DNA of 64,000 nt, from the NCBI RefSeq assembly GCF_015040615.1, contig NZ_CP060402.1:1550001-1614000 (forward strand). Reading direction: 5' to 3'. Shown one piece after another: positions 47,909-57,895 of the stretch (the stretch's first letter is position 1; each line of letters starts with the position of its first letter). The notes under the pieces were generated by a model that ran no database searches, was not told where the DNA came from, and worked only from the letters and a program-made list of their open reading frames with translations. Origin of the DNA: Microbacterium sp. YJN-G (GTDB taxonomy: Bacteria; Actinomycetota; Actinomycetes; Actinomycetales; Microbacteriaceae). Both the position numbers and the translations under genes were made by a program.

Positions 47909-48898
47909 CTAGGGAGCGGTGCTTGTGGCGGGGGCTCCTGCGTCGATCGACGCGGCCGGAGGCTCACTCAGGTCCACGTAATCGTTCTGCGATTCTACAT
48001 CCGCCTCGACGGGTTCACGACCAGAGACGTAAGGCGAGGGTTCGACGCCCGGGTGACGGCGCGTCTGCACGACGAGGATCACGATGCCGATGATGACACC
48101 GATGATCGCCGCCCACACGTTGCTGCGCAGGCCGAGCAGCACCTCGCTCGGGTCGATGCGGATCGACTCCCACACGATGCGGCCGGCGCTGTACCAGATC
48201 AGGTACGCGGCGAACAGCCGGCCCCACTGGAAGTACACCTTGCGGCCGAGCCACAGCAGCACGAGCACGCCCAGGCCGTTCCAGAGCACCTCGTACAGGA
48301 ACGTCGGGTGGAAGAGCGTGCCCTCGGGCAGTCCCGCCGGGAACGCGGGGTTGGTCGACTCGATCTCCAGGCCCCAGGGCAGGTCGGTGGGCAGGCCGAA
48401 CAGCTCGTGGTTGAACCAGTTGCCGAACCGGCCCATCGCCTGGGCGAGCAGCAGACCGGGTGCGATCGCGTCGGCGAAGGTCCAGAACCGGATGCCGGTC
48501 CAGCGGCATCCCAGCCAGGCGCCGACGGCGCCGCCGAGCAGGGCGCCGAAGATGGCGATGCCGCCCTCCCAGATCGCCCATACCGAGCCGGGCTCGAAGG
48601 GGTTCCAGGTGTTCTTGCCCGGGCCGAAGTAGAAGTCCGGGTGCGTGAGCACGTGGAAGATGCGCGCCCCGATGATCGCGATCGGCACCGCGAGGATCGC
48701 GATGTCGATGACGACCCAGTTCTCCGCCCCGCGCCGGGTGAGCCGGCGGTTCGAGATCAGCGTGGCCACGATGATCCCCGCGATGATGCACAGCGCGTAG
48801 TAGCGGATGGGCACCGGGCCGATGTTGAAGCCGCTGGACGGCGGGCTCGGGATGCTGGTGAGCACGCTCGTGAAAGTGCTGTGAAGCGCAGGAGACAT
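47909..48898 (-). CDS. lgt: Prolipoprotein diacylglyceryl transferase
   Basis: 329 aa, seven predicted helices, with the Lgt signature GRFGNWFNHELFG. Transfers diacylglycerol to the lipobox cysteine of prolipoproteins, the step before Lnt. The acidic, Ser/Pro-rich tail after residue about 290 is a common actinobacterial extension. The ATG at 48898 is chosen over an earlier frame start. It starts 10 bp after trpA, the usual actinobacterial order trpCBA-lgt. Confidence 0.95.
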   Translation of the reverse strand: MSPALHSTFTSVLTSIPSPPSSGFNIGPVPIRYYALCIIAGIIVATLISNRRLTRRGAENWVVIDIAILAVPIAIIGARIFHVLTHPDFYFGPGKNTWNPFEPGSVWAIWEGGIAIFGALLGGAVGAWLGCRWTGIRFWTFADAIAPGLLLAQAMGRFGNWFNHELFGLPTDLPWGLEIESTNPAFPAGLPEGTLFHPTFLYEVLWNGLGVLVLLWLGRKVYFQWGRLFAAYLIWYSAGRIVWESIRIDPSEVLLGLRSNVWAAIIGVIIGIVILVVQTRRHPGVEPSPYVSGREPVEADVESQNDYVDLSEPPAASIDAGAPATSTAP

Positions 48899-48908
48899 GA
48901 GAGAGATC

Positions 48909-49712
48909 CTAGTTCGCTGACGTGAATCGCGACGACGGCGTGCCGCCTGCGAGTGCACGGGTGGTTTCCGCGAGACCGTCGAGGCCGCCGTCGCGCAGCG
49001 CCTTGACCAGTGCGGTGCCGACGATCGCGCCGTCGGCGTACTCGATGACGCCGGCGATCTGCTCGGCGTTCGAGATGCCGATGCCGACGCACGCCGAGGT
49101 CGCGCCCCGGGCGCGCATGCGCTCGACGAGGGTGCGTGCCGCGCGGTCCAGCGCTGCCCTCTCCCCCGTGATGCCCATGGTCGAGACGGTGTACACGAAT
49201 CCGGTGGATGCCGAGATGACCAGGTCGAGGCGCTCGTCGGTCGAGGTGGGCGCGGCGAGGAAGACCCGGTCGAGCCCGGTGCGGGTGCTCGCGTCGATCC
49301 ACTCCTGCGCGGACTCGGGCGTGATGTCGGGGGTGATCAATCCTGCTCCCCCGGCGGCGAGCAGGTCGTCGGCGTAGCGGTCGACGCCGTACTGCAGCAC
49401 CGGGTTCCAGTACGTCATCACGACGACGGGCACGTCGGTCTGCGAGGTGATCGCCCGCAGGGCGGTGAACAGGTCACGGGTGCGGTAGCCGTTTGCCAGC
49501 GCCTGCTGGGTCGCCTGCTGGATCACCTCGCCGTCCATCACCGGATCGGAGTAGGGCGGGCCGAGCTCGATGACGTCGACGCCGTTGCGTGCGAGCGTGA
49601 GGGCCGCGTCGATGCTGGTCTGCAGGTCGGGGTAGCCGACGGGCAGGTAGCCGACGAAGGCCCCGCGACCTGCTTCGTGGGCGCGGCGGATGGCGTCCTC
49701 GACACGGCTCAC
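48909..49712 (-). CDS. trpA: Tryptophan synthase alpha subunit
   Basis: 267 aa TIM barrel. GYLPVGYPD and [18 protein letters not shown] carry the catalytic Glu and the indole-3-glycerol-phosphate site; GVGIS the phosphate loop. Splits indoleglycerol phosphate to indole. The family usually has PFSDP; here PPYSDP. GTG start overlaps the trpB stop (GTGA). Confidence 0.95.
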   Translation of the reverse strand: MSRVEDAIRRAHEAGRGAFVGYLPVGYPDLQTSIDAALTLARNGVDVIELGPPYSDPVMDGEVIQQATQQALANGYRTRDLFTALRAITSQTDVPVVVMTYWNPVLQYGVDRYADDLLAAGGAGLITPDITPESAQEWIDASTRTGLDRVFLAAPTSTDERLDLVISASTGFVYTVSTMGITGERAALDRAARTLVERMRARGATSACVGIGISNAEQIAGVIEYADGAIVGTALVKALRDGGLDGLAETTRALAGGTPSSRFTSAN

Positions 49713-50917
49713 GACGCGTCCTCCTCGTCGTAGAGGCCGAAGTAGCGGGCGGCCGTGTCCATGTCCTTGTCGCCGCGGCCCGACAGGCACACGGCGATCA
49801 CGGCATCCGGACCGAGCTCCGCGCCGATCCGCAGCGCGCCGGCCAGCGCGTGCGCCGACTCGATCGCGGGGATGATGCCCTCGGTGCGGCTGAGCAGGCG
49901 CAGCGCCTGCATCGCCTCGTCGTCGGTCGCGGGGATGTAGTCCGCGCGACCGATGTCGGCGAGCCAGGCGTGCTCCGGCCCCACTCCGGGATAGTCCAGG
50001 CCGGCCGAGATCGAGTGCGACTCGACGGTCTGGCCGTCGTCGTCCTGCAGCAGGTAGGTCCGCGCTCCGTGCAGGATGCCGGGTCGGCCGCGTTCAATGG
50101 AGGCGGCGTGCCGCGGCGTGTCGACGCCGTCTCCGGCGGCCTCGACGCCGTACAGCCGCACGCCCTCGTCGTCCAGGAACGCGTCGAACATGCCGATGGC
50201 GTTGGAGCCGCCGCCGACGCAGGCGATGACCGCGTCGGGCAGCCGGCCCGCCTCGGCCTGCAGCTGCTCGCGCGCCTCTTCGCCGATGATCTTCTGGAAG
50301 TCGCGGACCATGGCCGGGAACGGATGCGGTCCCGCGGCGGTGCCGAAGATGTAGTTGGTGGTCTCGACGCTGGCGACCCAGTCGCGGTACGCGTCGTTGA
50401 TCGCGTCCTTCAGGGTGCGCGAGCCGGTCTTCACGGCGACGACCTCGGCACCCAGCAGCCGCATGCGCGCGACGTTCAGCGCCTGGCGCTCGGTGTCGAC
50501 CTCGCCCATGTAGATCGTGCAGTCCAGCCCGAACAGCGCCGCGGCGGTGGCGGTGGCGACGCCGTGCTGCCCGGCGCCGGTCTCCGCGATGACGCGGGTC
50601 TTGCCGAGCCGCTTGGTCAGCAGCGCCTGGCCGAGCACGTTGTTGATCTTGTGCGAGCCGGTGTGGTTGAGATCCTCGCGCTTGAGGAAGACCCGCGCTC
50701 CGCCGGCGTGCTCGGCGAACCGGGGCACCTCGGTGATCGGCGATGGCCGCCCCGCGTAGGAGTGCAGCAGGGCCGCGAGTTCGGAGCGGAACTCCGGGTC
50801 GGCGATGGCCTCTTCGTAGGCGGCGGCGAGCTCGTCGATCGCGGCGATCAGCGACTCCGGCATGTACCGCCCGCCGTACTCGCCGAAGAACGGGCCGTGC
50901 TGGTCGCGCAGGCTCAC
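49709..50917 (-). CDS. trpB: Tryptophan synthase beta subunit
   Basis: 402 aa PLP enzyme. The PLP lysine is Lys90 in [30 protein letters not shown] and CLSGRGDKD are conserved. Joins indole and serine to tryptophan with TrpA. GTG start overlaps the trpC stop; the 3' end overlaps trpA. Confidence 0.96.
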   Translation of the reverse strand: MSLRDQHGPFFGEYGGRYMPESLIAAIDELAAAYEEAIADPEFRSELAALLHSYAGRPSPITEVPRFAEHAGGARVFLKREDLNHTGSHKINNVLGQALLTKRLGKTRVIAETGAGQHGVATATAAALFGLDCTIYMGEVDTERQALNVARMRLLGAEVVAVKTGSRTLKDAINDAYRDWVASVETTNYIFGTAAGPHPFPAMVRDFQKIIGEEAREQLQAEAGRLPDAVIACVGGGSNAIGMFDAFLDDEGVRLYGVEAAGDGVDTPRHAASIERGRPGILHGARTYLLQDDDGQTVESHSISAGLDYPGVGPEHAWLADIGRADYIPATDDEAMQALRLLSRTEGIIPAIESAHALAGALRIGAELGPDAVIAVCLSGRGDKDMDTAARYFGLYDEEDAS

Positions 50918-51723
50918 AGGGTCTCCTTCCGGGGACGGATCACCGACGAGCCCGCCTCCAGGAACGCTCCGAGCGTCGCCACGGGGTCACCCGTGACGAG
51001 TGCCTCGCCGATGAGCACGACGTCGGCACCGGCCTCGCGGTAGCGGCGCACGTCCTCTGGGGCGAGGACGGCCGACTCGGCGACGCGGATCGCGGTGTCG
51101 GGGATGCGGTCCGCAAGCCGCGCGAACAGGTCGCGGTCGAGCTCGAGGGTCTTCAGGTTGCGGGCGTTGATGCCGATCAGCGAGGCACCGAGATCGATGG
51201 CGACCTCCAGCTCCTCGGCGGAATGGGTCTCGACGAGCGGGGTCATGCCCAGCTCGAGGATGAGGGCGTGCAGCTGCGTGAGCACCTCGCGCTCGAGACC
51301 GGCGACGATGAGCAGGGCGAGATCGGCGCCGGCGGCGCGTGCCTCGAGCACCTGGTAGGGCGTCGCGATGAAGTCCTTGCGCAGCACGGGCAGCGACACG
51401 CGGCCGGTGACGGCCTCGAGGTCGGCGAGGCTGCCGCCGAAGCGGCGCTCCTCGGTCAGCACGCTGATCGCGGAGGCACCGCCCTGCTCGTAGAGCGAGG
51501 CCTGCAGTGCGGGATCGGGGATCTCGGCGAGGGCGCCGCGCGAGGGGCTCGCGCGCTTGACCTCGGCGATGATCTTCACGCGGTCGGCGGGGGCGAGCAC
51601 CGCGAGGGCGTCACGAGCGGCGGGTCGTGCCAGGGCGGCGCGCTCGACCTCGGCCAGCGGCCTGGTCTGTGCACGGCGTTCGGCATCCTCGACAGCGCCG
51701 GCCGTCAGGTCGGCGAGGACCAT
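50914..51723 (-). CDS. trpC: Indole-3-glycerol phosphate synthase
   Basis: 269 aa TIM barrel. [25 protein letters not shown] and VAESAV carry the substrate and phosphate-binding residues. Start ATG overlaps the stop of the HGxxPAAW gene by one base (TGATG). The pathway genes trpE and trpD are not in this window. Confidence 0.95.
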   Translation of the reverse strand: MVLADLTAGAVEDAERRAQTRPLAEVERAALARPAARDALAVLAPADRVKIIAEVKRASPSRGALAEIPDPALQASLYEQGGASAISVLTEERRFGGSLADLEAVTGRVSLPVLRKDFIATPYQVLEARAAGADLALLIVAGLEREVLTQLHALILELGMTPLVETHSAEELEVAIDLGASLIGINARNLKTLELDRDLFARLADRIPDTAIRVAESAVLAPEDVRRYREAGADVVLIGEALVTGDPVATLGAFLEAGSSVIRPRKETL

Positions 51724-51953
51724 CAGTGCGCCTTCGGCGTGTACTTCGGACCCTTCACACCCCAGCCCGCCTTCGCGAGCACCCAGCCGCTGATGGCGCC
51801 GAGGACGATGACAGCGACCGAGATCCAGACGCCGACCGCCATCTCGAGGCAGAAGAACACCGTGCCGACGGTGAAGCCGAGCAGCATGATCACAACGGCC
51901 GTCCAGGCTGCAGGCGAGTGTCCGTGGCCGGGGTCGGCGATCGGGTTGGTCAT
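51723..51953 (-). CDS. HGxxPAAW-family membrane protein
   Basis: 76 aa, two predicted helices (AVVIMLLGFTVGTVFF and ISVAVIVLGAISGWVLA), with the N-terminal motif HGHSPAAW. This short actinobacterial family lies by trp genes and has no established function. GGAGGAG precedes the ATG. Its stop overlaps the trpC ATG, so co-translation is likely. Confidence 0.85.
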   Translation of the reverse strand: MTNPIADPGHGHSPAAWTAVVIMLLGFTVGTVFFCLEMAVGVWISVAVIVLGAISGWVLAKAGWGVKGPKYTPKAH

Positions 51954-51988
51954 GTTCTCCTCCGGGAGGGTCGGCGATGCGGTCAAGT

Positions 51989-52588
51989 CTATCGGGAAGG
52001 GCCCGTCGGGTCGGTTCCATGGGACAGCTCGTCCCAGGAATCGATCGGGTCCAGTGGTCCAGTGGTGTGCTGGTGGGTCTCGTCGGCCTGGCGGTAGCGC
52101 CGGCCGCCGGCCTGCCAGGCGTGCGCGGTGGCGAGGATGAAGACGGATGCCGTCAGCAGCAGGATCCAGGCGCACAGGGCTGCGACCGGCCAGCCGGTCG
52201 GCTCGATCTCGGCGACGAGTGAGCGGAGCGTCTTCTCCCCCGCCAGGCCCGTCGCCTCGCTCAGCGCCGGTGCCGCGGCCGACAGCGGCGGCGCGATCAC
52301 GAGCGCCGCCGTGCCGGCGATGAGCACGGCCGCCCCGCCGGCGGCGAGCACCGCGAAGACGTAGCGCAGCGCCCGGCCGGCGATCGACAGCGCTGCACCG
52401 AGGGCGAGCACCGCCAGCGAGAGCGGTGCGAGCAGCACGAGCGCATCGGCGCCGGCGATCTGCAGCGGCTCGGCGGCGTCGGTGCGGTGCACCGTGATCC
52501 ACGTCTGGGTCGAGGAGATGATGCCCACGCCGCCCGGGATGAGGAAGCCGAGCACCGCGAGCATCCGCGCGCGCCGCAGCATGCTCAC
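51989..52588 (-). CDS. Trp biosynthesis-associated membrane protein
   Basis: 199 aa with about four helices. The conserved actinobacterial family (Trp_oprn_chp) sits between trpE and the HGxxPAAW gene in related genomes; the role is unknown. The GTG at 52588 overlaps the hisI stop (GTGA); an ATG at 52582 would drop only two residues. Here it follows hisI directly, with no trpE between. Confidence 0.85.
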   Translation of the reverse strand: MSMLRRARMLAVLGFLIPGGVGIISSTQTWITVHRTDAAEPLQIAGADALVLLAPLSLAVLALGAALSIAGRALRYVFAVLAAGGAAVLIAGTAALVIAPPLSAAAPALSEATGLAGEKTLRSLVAEIEPTGWPVAALCAWILLLTASVFILATAHAWQAGGRRYRQADETHQHTTGPLDPIDSWDELSHGTDPTGPSR

Positions 52589-52956
52589 TCGCCTTCCGGG
52601 CTGCCGACGGTCAGCTCGCGTCCGTCGAAGCAGGTGTGCGTGCCCGTGTGGCATGCGGGCCCGTGCTGATCGACGGTGAGCAGGATCGTGTCGCCGTCGC
52701 AGTCCACCGACACGCCGTGCACCCGCTGGGTGTTGCCCGAGGTGTCGCCCTTGCGCCAGTACTCCTGCCGCGAGCGGGACCAGTACACGGCGCGGCCGCC
52801 GGTGAGCGTGCGGCGCAGCGCCTCGGCGTCCATCCACGCGAGCATGAGTACCTCGCGCGTGTCGTGCTGCTGCACGATCACGGGTGCGAGGCCGTCGGCG
52901 TTCCAGGTCACCCGGGCGATGTCGCCCTCGACGCCCGTCTCCTCGGGGGCGGTCAT
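52585..52956 (-). CDS. hisI: Phosphoribosyl-AMP cyclohydrolase
   Basis: 123 aa. Zinc/magnesium site in [20 protein letters not shown] and Cys in [25 protein letters not shown] is the family signature. Opens the purine ring in histidine synthesis (step 3). Stand-alone, not fused to hisE, which is a separate gene at 54.6 kb. The start overlaps the hisF stop by ATGA. Confidence 0.95.
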   Translation of the reverse strand: MTAPEETGVEGDIARVTWNADGLAPVIVQQHDTREVLMLAWMDAEALRRTLTGGRAVYWSRSRQEYWRKGDTSGNTQRVHGVSVDCDGDTILLTVDQHGPACHTGTHTCFDGRELTVGSPEGE

Positions 52957-53714
52957 CGGACCACCACCCCGGCCTCGCGCAGCGCGCCCTTGACGTCTCC
53001 GACCGTGAGCTGACCGCTGTGGAACACGCTGGCGGCGAGCACGGCATCCGCTCCCGCCTCGATCGCCGGGGCGAAGTGCGAGACGTCGCCGGCGCCGCCG
53101 GAGGCGATCACCGGGACGGAGGACACCTCGCGCATGAGTCGCACGAGCTCGAGGTCGAAGCCGTCCTTCGTGCCGTCGGCGTCGATGGAGTTCACCAGCA
53201 GCTCACCGGCGCCGCGCTCGATCGCCTCGCGTGCCCAGTCCAGGGCGTCCAGCGTCGTCTCGGTGCGGCCGCCGTGCGTGGTGACGACGAACCCGGAGTG
53301 CGTGGCACCCGCGCGCTTGATGTCGAGCGAGAGCACAAGCACCTGGGCGCCGAAGCGGTCGGCGATCTCGTCGATCAGCTCGGGGCGGGCGATCGCGGCG
53401 GAGTTCACGCCGACCTTGTCGGCACCCACCGACAGCAGCCGGGCGACGTCGGTGACGCTGCGGACCCCGCCGCCGACGGTCAGCGGCACGAAGACCTGCT
53501 CGGCCGTGCGCTGCACCACGTCATGGGTCGTCGACCGGTCGTCCACCGTGGCGGTCACGTCGAGGAAGGTGATCTCATCGGCACCCTGCGCGGCGTAGTG
53601 CGCCGCGAGCTCGACGGGATCGCCCATGTCGCGGAGATCCTTGAAGTTCACGCCCTTGACCACGCGCCCGGCTGCGACGTCCAGGCAGGGGATGACGCGC
53701 GCTGCGAGGGTCAT
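52953..53714 (-). CDS. hisF: Imidazole glycerol phosphate synthase cyclase subunit
   Basis: 253 aa half-barrel-duplicated TIM barrel. [19 protein letters not shown] and the second-half equivalent [14 protein letters not shown], with the two phosphate sites VGGGV and ASGGAGD. Works with HisH (not in this window). Overlaps hisG by one base (TGATG). Confidence 0.95.
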   Translation of the reverse strand: MTLAARVIPCLDVAAGRVVKGVNFKDLRDMGDPVELAAHYAAQGADEITFLDVTATVDDRSTTHDVVQRTAEQVFVPLTVGGGVRSVTDVARLLSVGADKVGVNSAAIARPELIDEIADRFGAQVLVLSLDIKRAGATHSGFVVTTHGGRTETTLDALDWAREAIERGAGELLVNSIDADGTKDGFDLELVRLMREVSSVPVIASGGAGDVSHFAPAIEAGADAVLAASVFHSGQLTVGDVKGALREAGVVVR

Positions 53715-54556
53715 CAGAGCCTCGCAGCGTGGATCGCGGAGACGAGGATGGCGCGGGCGCCCAGCGCGTAGAGGTCGTCCATCACCTGGTTCATGCCCTT
53801 GCGCGGGATCATGACGCGCACGGCCACCCACTCGGGGTCGCGCAGCGGCGAGATCGTCGGGGACTCCCGGCCGCCGGCGATGGCGACGGCCTGGTCGACG
53901 AGCTTCGCCGGCAGGTCGTAGTCCAGCAGCACGTACTGCCTGGCGACCATGACGCCGCGCAGCCGGCGAAGCAGCCGGTCGGTACCGGGGACGTCGCCGG
54001 GGCGGCTGATGAGCACGGCCTCGGATTCGATGATGACGGGTCCGAAGATCTCCAGCCCTGCCTGCCGCAGGGTGGTCCCGGTCTCGACGACGTCGGCGAT
54101 CACGTCGGCGACACCCAGCCGCACGGCCGACTCGACGGCGCCGTCCAGCGGCACCAGTTCGGCGCTGACGCCGTGCTGGCGCAGGAAGTCGTCGACCAGT
54201 CCCGGGTAGGCGGAGGCGACCCGCACGCCGTCGAGGTCCTTGATCGAGGCGTAGTAGCCGGGAGGCGCCGCGAAGCGGAACGTCGAGCGCGCGAAGCCCA
54301 GCTGCTCGATCTCACGGGCGTCCTCCTGGCGCACGTCGCGCAGCAGGTCGCGGCCGGTGATCCCGACGTCGAGCGCGCCGGATGCCACATAGGTGGCGAT
54401 GTCGCGCGGGCGCAGGTAGAAGAACTCGACGCCGCTGTCGGCGTCGACCACGTGCAGGGTCTTGGGGTCGCGGCGGCCGGTGTATCCGGCCTCGGCGAGC
54501 ATTTCGGCGGCGGTCTCGGAGAGCGAGCCCTTGTTGGGAACGGCGATGCGCAGCAT
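53714..54556 (-). CDS. hisG: ATP phosphoribosyltransferase, long form
   Basis: 280 aa, the length of the long HisG form with a C-terminal regulatory (ACT-like) domain that binds histidine for feedback inhibition. Catalytic domain: [22 protein letters not shown] loop [13 protein letters not shown]. First committed step of histidine synthesis; no HisZ is needed in this form. Confidence 0.95.
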   Translation of the reverse strand: MLRIAVPNKGSLSETAAEMLAEAGYTGRRDPKTLHVVDADSGVEFFYLRPRDIATYVASGALDVGITGRDLLRDVRQEDAREIEQLGFARSTFRFAAPPGYYASIKDLDGVRVASAYPGLVDDFLRQHGVSAELVPLDGAVESAVRLGVADVIADVVETGTTLRQAGLEIFGPVIIESEAVLISRPGDVPGTDRLLRRLRGVMVARQYVLLDYDLPAKLVDQAVAIAGGRESPTISPLRDPEWVAVRVMIPRKGMNQVMDDLYALGARAILVSAIHAARL

Positions 54557-54594
54557 GGAGGTCTTTCTGTTCGAACGGTCTGGTGGGGACGCGC

Positions 54595-54858
54595 TCACAG
54601 ATGTCGGTAGACGTCGTGCAGGGTGATGCCCTTGGCGAGCATCATCACCTGCAGGTGGTACAGCAGCTGCGAGATCTCCTCGGCGGCGTTCTCGTTCGAT
54701 TCGTACTCGGCCGCCATCCACACCTCGGCGGCCTCCTCGACGATCTTCTTGCCGATGGCGTGCACGCCGCGGTCCAGCTGCGCGACCGTGCCCGAGCCCT
54801 CCGGGCGGGTCGCGGCAGTGTTCTGCAGCTCGGCGAACAGTTCGTCGAAAGTCTTCAC
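54595..54858 (-). CDS. hisE: Phosphoribosyl-ATP diphosphatase
   Basis: 87 aa all-alpha MazG-like enzyme: [15 protein letters not shown] and [15 protein letters not shown] hold the metal-binding acidic residues. Second step of histidine synthesis. ATG overlaps the rpe stop (ATGA); hisG starts 38 bp downstream. Confidence 0.94.
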   Translation of the reverse strand: MKTFDELFAELQNTAATRPEGSGTVAQLDRGVHAIGKKIVEEAAEVWMAAEYESNENAAEEISQLLYHLQVMMLAKGITLHDVYRHL

Positions 54859-55541
54859 GATTCCAGGCTAGCCGCTCGTGCGAGGTCCCGGAGCCGGGTG
54901 ACGGCCGCTTCGACGTCGTCCGCGCCGTACACGGCGGAGCCCGCGACGAACGTGTCGGCACCGGCCTCGGCCGCCTGGGCGATCGTCGAGTCGGAGATGC
55001 CGCCGTCCACCTGCAGCCACACGTCGGATCCGCGACGGCGGGCCTCGTCGCGCAGGGCGCGCAGCTTCGGCATGGTCTCGGGAATGAAGCCCTGCCCGCC
55101 GAACCCGGGTTCGACGGTCATCACGAGCACCTGGTCGAACTCGTCGAGGATGTCGTACAGCGCCTCCCCCGCGGTGCCCGGCTTGATCGCGACGCCGGCC
55201 CGTGCGCCGATGTCGCGCAGGCGCCGTGCCAGGGCGACCGGGTCGGCCGCGGCCTCGAGGTGGAAGGTCACGCTGGCCGCTCCCAGCTCGGCGTAGCCGG
55301 GCGCCCAGCGGTCGGGGTCGGTGATCATCAGGTGCACGTCCAGCGGGATGGGGCTGGTCGCCTGGATACGCTGCACCATCTGCGGCCCGAAGGTGAGGTT
55401 CGGCACGAAGTGGTTGTCCATGACGTCGACGTGCGCGAAGTCGGCCGAGGCGATGCGGGCGAGTTCCGCCTGCATGTTCGCGAAGTCGGCGGCGAGGATG
55501 CTGGGGTTGATGCGGGGTGCTTCGGGGAGGTGCACGGTCAT
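54855..55541 (-). CDS. rpe: Ribulose-phosphate 3-epimerase
   Basis: 228 aa TIM barrel. [27 protein letters not shown] (metal His/Asp), [10 protein letters not shown] and DGGISD (second Asp). Interconverts ribulose 5-phosphate and xylulose 5-phosphate in the pentose phosphate pathway. The ATG overlaps the rsmB stop (ATGA). Confidence 0.95.
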   Translation of the reverse strand: MTVHLPEAPRINPSILAADFANMQAELARIASADFAHVDVMDNHFVPNLTFGPQMVQRIQATSPIPLDVHLMITDPDRWAPGYAELGAASVTFHLEAAADPVALARRLRDIGARAGVAIKPGTAGEALYDILDEFDQVLVMTVEPGFGGQGFIPETMPKLRALRDEARRRGSDVWLQVDGGISDSTIAQAAEAGADTFVAGSAVYGADDVEAAVTRLRDLARAASLES

Positions 55542-56944
55542 CCTTCCTGGGGGGCGCGCTGCAGCAGCGCGAGGAACATGGCGTCGGTGCCGTGCCGGTG
55601 CGGCCACAGCTGTGCATGACGTGGTGAGCCGTCGGCCGCTGCGGCGAGGTCGATCGGAGACTCGGACACCGCGCTGATCACCGCCTGGGCATCGAGTTCG
55701 CGGACGTCGGTGCGGCGGCGCAGCACGTCGGAGACGACGCCGGTGGTCTCGGCGAGGTGGGGTGAGCAGGTGACGTAGGCGACGATGCCGCCGGGGGCGA
55801 GCGCGTCGATCGCGGCATCCAGCAGTTCGGTCTGCAGCGAGACGAGTTCGGCGACGTCGCCTGGGGCCTTCCGCCAGCGCGCCTCGGGGCGCCGGCGCAG
55901 CGCGCCGAGCCCGGTGCAGGGCGCGTCGACGAGGATGCGGTCGAAGGTGTCGGGATGCTGTGCGGCGAACACCCGTCCGTCCGCCTCATGCACGGGGACG
56001 TCGATGGGCAGGGGGCGCACGGCGCTGCGGACGAGCCCTGCGCGCACCGGCACCACTTCGTTGGCCTCGATCCGGGCGCCGTCGCGATGCGCGATCGCCG
56101 CCAGCAGCGCGGTCTTTCCGCCGGGGCCGGAGCACAGATCGAGCCATCGCTCTCCCGCTCGCACGGGCGCGGCGGCGGCGAGGGCGAGGGCGACCAGCTG
56201 GGAGCCCTCATCCTGCACGCGCACGGCTCCCGCGGCATCCGCGATGACCTCACGGGGATCGCCGCCGGGTGAGCCGAACGCGGTCGGGGCGTACGGGCGG
56301 GCGGGCTCCCCGCGCTCGGCGAGACCGGGCAGGGCGGCCAGCGTCACCTCGGGTGCGTCGTTGTCGGCCCGCAGCAGCGCGTCCAGTTCGTCCGCGCGTC
56401 CTTCGGCGGCCAGGGCGCGGCGCAGCGCGCGGATGACCCACACCGGGTGCGCGGTGCGCAGCGCGAGCCGCTCATCGTCCGAGCGTGCCCCGGCCTCGAT
56501 GCGTTCCTGCCATGTCTCAGCGGTCTCTCGTCCGATGCGGCGCAGCACGGCGTTCGCGAATCCTGAGGCGCCGCGGCCTGCTTCGGCGGCGACCAGGTTG
56601 ACGGCTTCGTTGACGGCGGCGTGCGGGGCGACCCGGGTGGCGAGCAGCTGATGTGCGCCCAGGCGCAGGGCGTCGAGCACCACCGGGTCGATGTCGGCGA
56701 CGGGCCGGCCGGCGGCGTCGGCGATGATCGCGTCGTAGGTGCCGCGGCGCCGCAGCGTGCCGTAGGCGAGCTCGGTCGCGAGCGCCGCGTCCTGCGCGTT
56801 CAGGCCCGCCTCGACGATCAGCTTCGGCAGCAGCAGGTTGGCGTACGCGTCGGAGTCCGACACGGCACGCAGCACGTCGTAGGCGACCCAGCGTGCGGGC
56901 TGGATGCCGCGCTTGCCCTGTGCACTCCCGATCCGCGCGCTCAC
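55538..56944 (-). CDS. rsmB: 16S rRNA m5C methyltransferase-family protein (RsmB/NOL1/NOP2)
   Basis: 468 aa. N-terminal NusB-like domain (about residues 15-150) and SAM domain with DLCSGPGGKTALLA, DAPCTGLGALRRRPE and VTCSPHLAET, which hold the two catalytic cysteines. Methylates C967-type sites in 16S rRNA by family analogy. GTG start overlaps the fmt stop (GTGA). fmt-rsmB order is usual. Confidence 0.9.
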   Translation of the reverse strand: MSARIGSAQGKRGIQPARWVAYDVLRAVSDSDAYANLLLPKLIVEAGLNAQDAALATELAYGTLRRRGTYDAIIADAAGRPVADIDPVVLDALRLGAHQLLATRVAPHAAVNEAVNLVAAEAGRGASGFANAVLRRIGRETAETWQERIEAGARSDDERLALRTAHPVWVIRALRRALAAEGRADELDALLRADNDAPEVTLAALPGLAERGEPARPYAPTAFGSPGGDPREVIADAAGAVRVQDEGSQLVALALAAAAPVRAGERWLDLCSGPGGKTALLAAIAHRDGARIEANEVVPVRAGLVRSAVRPLPIDVPVHEADGRVFAAQHPDTFDRILVDAPCTGLGALRRRPEARWRKAPGDVAELVSLQTELLDAAIDALAPGGIVAYVTCSPHLAETTGVVSDVLRRRTDVRELDAQAVISAVSESPIDLAAAADGSPRHAQLWPHRHGTDAMFLALLQRAPQEG

Positions 56945-57861
56945 GATCCGACCTCGATCGTCGCATCGGTGCGCAGCCCGCGCCACCAGTCGGCGGCGTT
57001 CATCGGCCCCTTGCCGGCGGGCTGCAGGCGGGTGACCTCCAGCGCCCCGTCGGCGCAGCCGATGAGCACACCGGATCGGGTTCCCGTGGCCTCGCCCGGT
57101 GACGGTGCGGGGGCGTCAACGGCCGGGGCGGCCTCGAGGATCTTCAGGCGCGCACCCTCGACCGTGGTGTGCGCACCGGGTTCGGGGGTCACCCCGCGGT
57201 AGCGGGCGTACACCGCGGCCAGCGGCTGGCTCCAGTCGAGCAGTCCGTCCTCGAGGGAGAGCTTCGGGGCGAGGGTGGGCTCGCCGGTCTGCGGCGTCGC
57301 GACGGCGGTGCCGTCGGCGATGGCGGCCACGATGTCGCCGGTGAGGTCGGCGCCGTCGGCGGCCAGGATGCCGAGCGCCGTGTCGGCGGTCGCGTCGGCG
57401 GGGATGTGCACTGCCCGCATGCCGAAGACGTCGCCGGCGTCGAGGGCGGGCACGAGCTGGAACACGCTCACCCCGATCTCGGGGTCGCCGGCGATGAGGG
57501 CGCGCTGCACGGGAGCCGCACCCCGCCAGGCGGGCAGCAGCGAGAAGTGCAGGTTGATCCAGCCGTGGACAGGGGTCGAGAGCAGGGGTTCGCGGACGAG
57601 CCCGCCGTAGGCGACGATGACGCCGAGCTCGGCATCCAGATCCCGGATGCGGGCCGTGACCTCGTCGTCCAGGCGGGCCGCCTTGATCACCGGGATGCCG
57701 AGCTGCTCCGCGGCCGCGGCCACCGGCGACGGCGTCAGCACGCGCTTGCGTCCGAGCGGCGCGTCGGGCCGCGTGACGACGGCGGCGATCTCGTGCCGTT
57801 CGGCGAGGGCGAGCAGGGTCGGCACCGCCGGGGCGGGCGTGCCTGCGAAGACGAGGCGCAT
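56941..57861 (-). CDS. fmt: Methionyl-tRNA formyltransferase
   Basis: 306 aa. RLVFAGTPAPAVPTL, YGGLVREPLLSTPVHGWINL and HFSLLPAWRGAAPVQ (catalytic region with the HxSLLPxxRG motif) are conserved. Formylates initiator Met-tRNA. Starts 34 bp after the priA stop. The start at ATG 57861 is fixed by MRLVFAG. Confidence 0.95.
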   Translation of the reverse strand: MRLVFAGTPAPAVPTLLALAERHEIAAVVTRPDAPLGRKRVLTPSPVAAAAEQLGIPVIKAARLDDEVTARIRDLDAELGVIVAYGGLVREPLLSTPVHGWINLHFSLLPAWRGAAPVQRALIAGDPEIGVSVFQLVPALDAGDVFGMRAVHIPADATADTALGILAADGADLTGDIVAAIADGTAVATPQTGEPTLAPKLSLEDGLLDWSQPLAAVYARYRGVTPEPGAHTTVEGARLKILEAAPAVDAPAPSPGEATGTRSGVLIGCADGALEVTRLQPAGKGPMNAADWWRGLRTDATIEVGS

Positions 57862-57895
57862 GAAGGTTCTCCGGTGGGTAGTCGTCGAGGGACGG

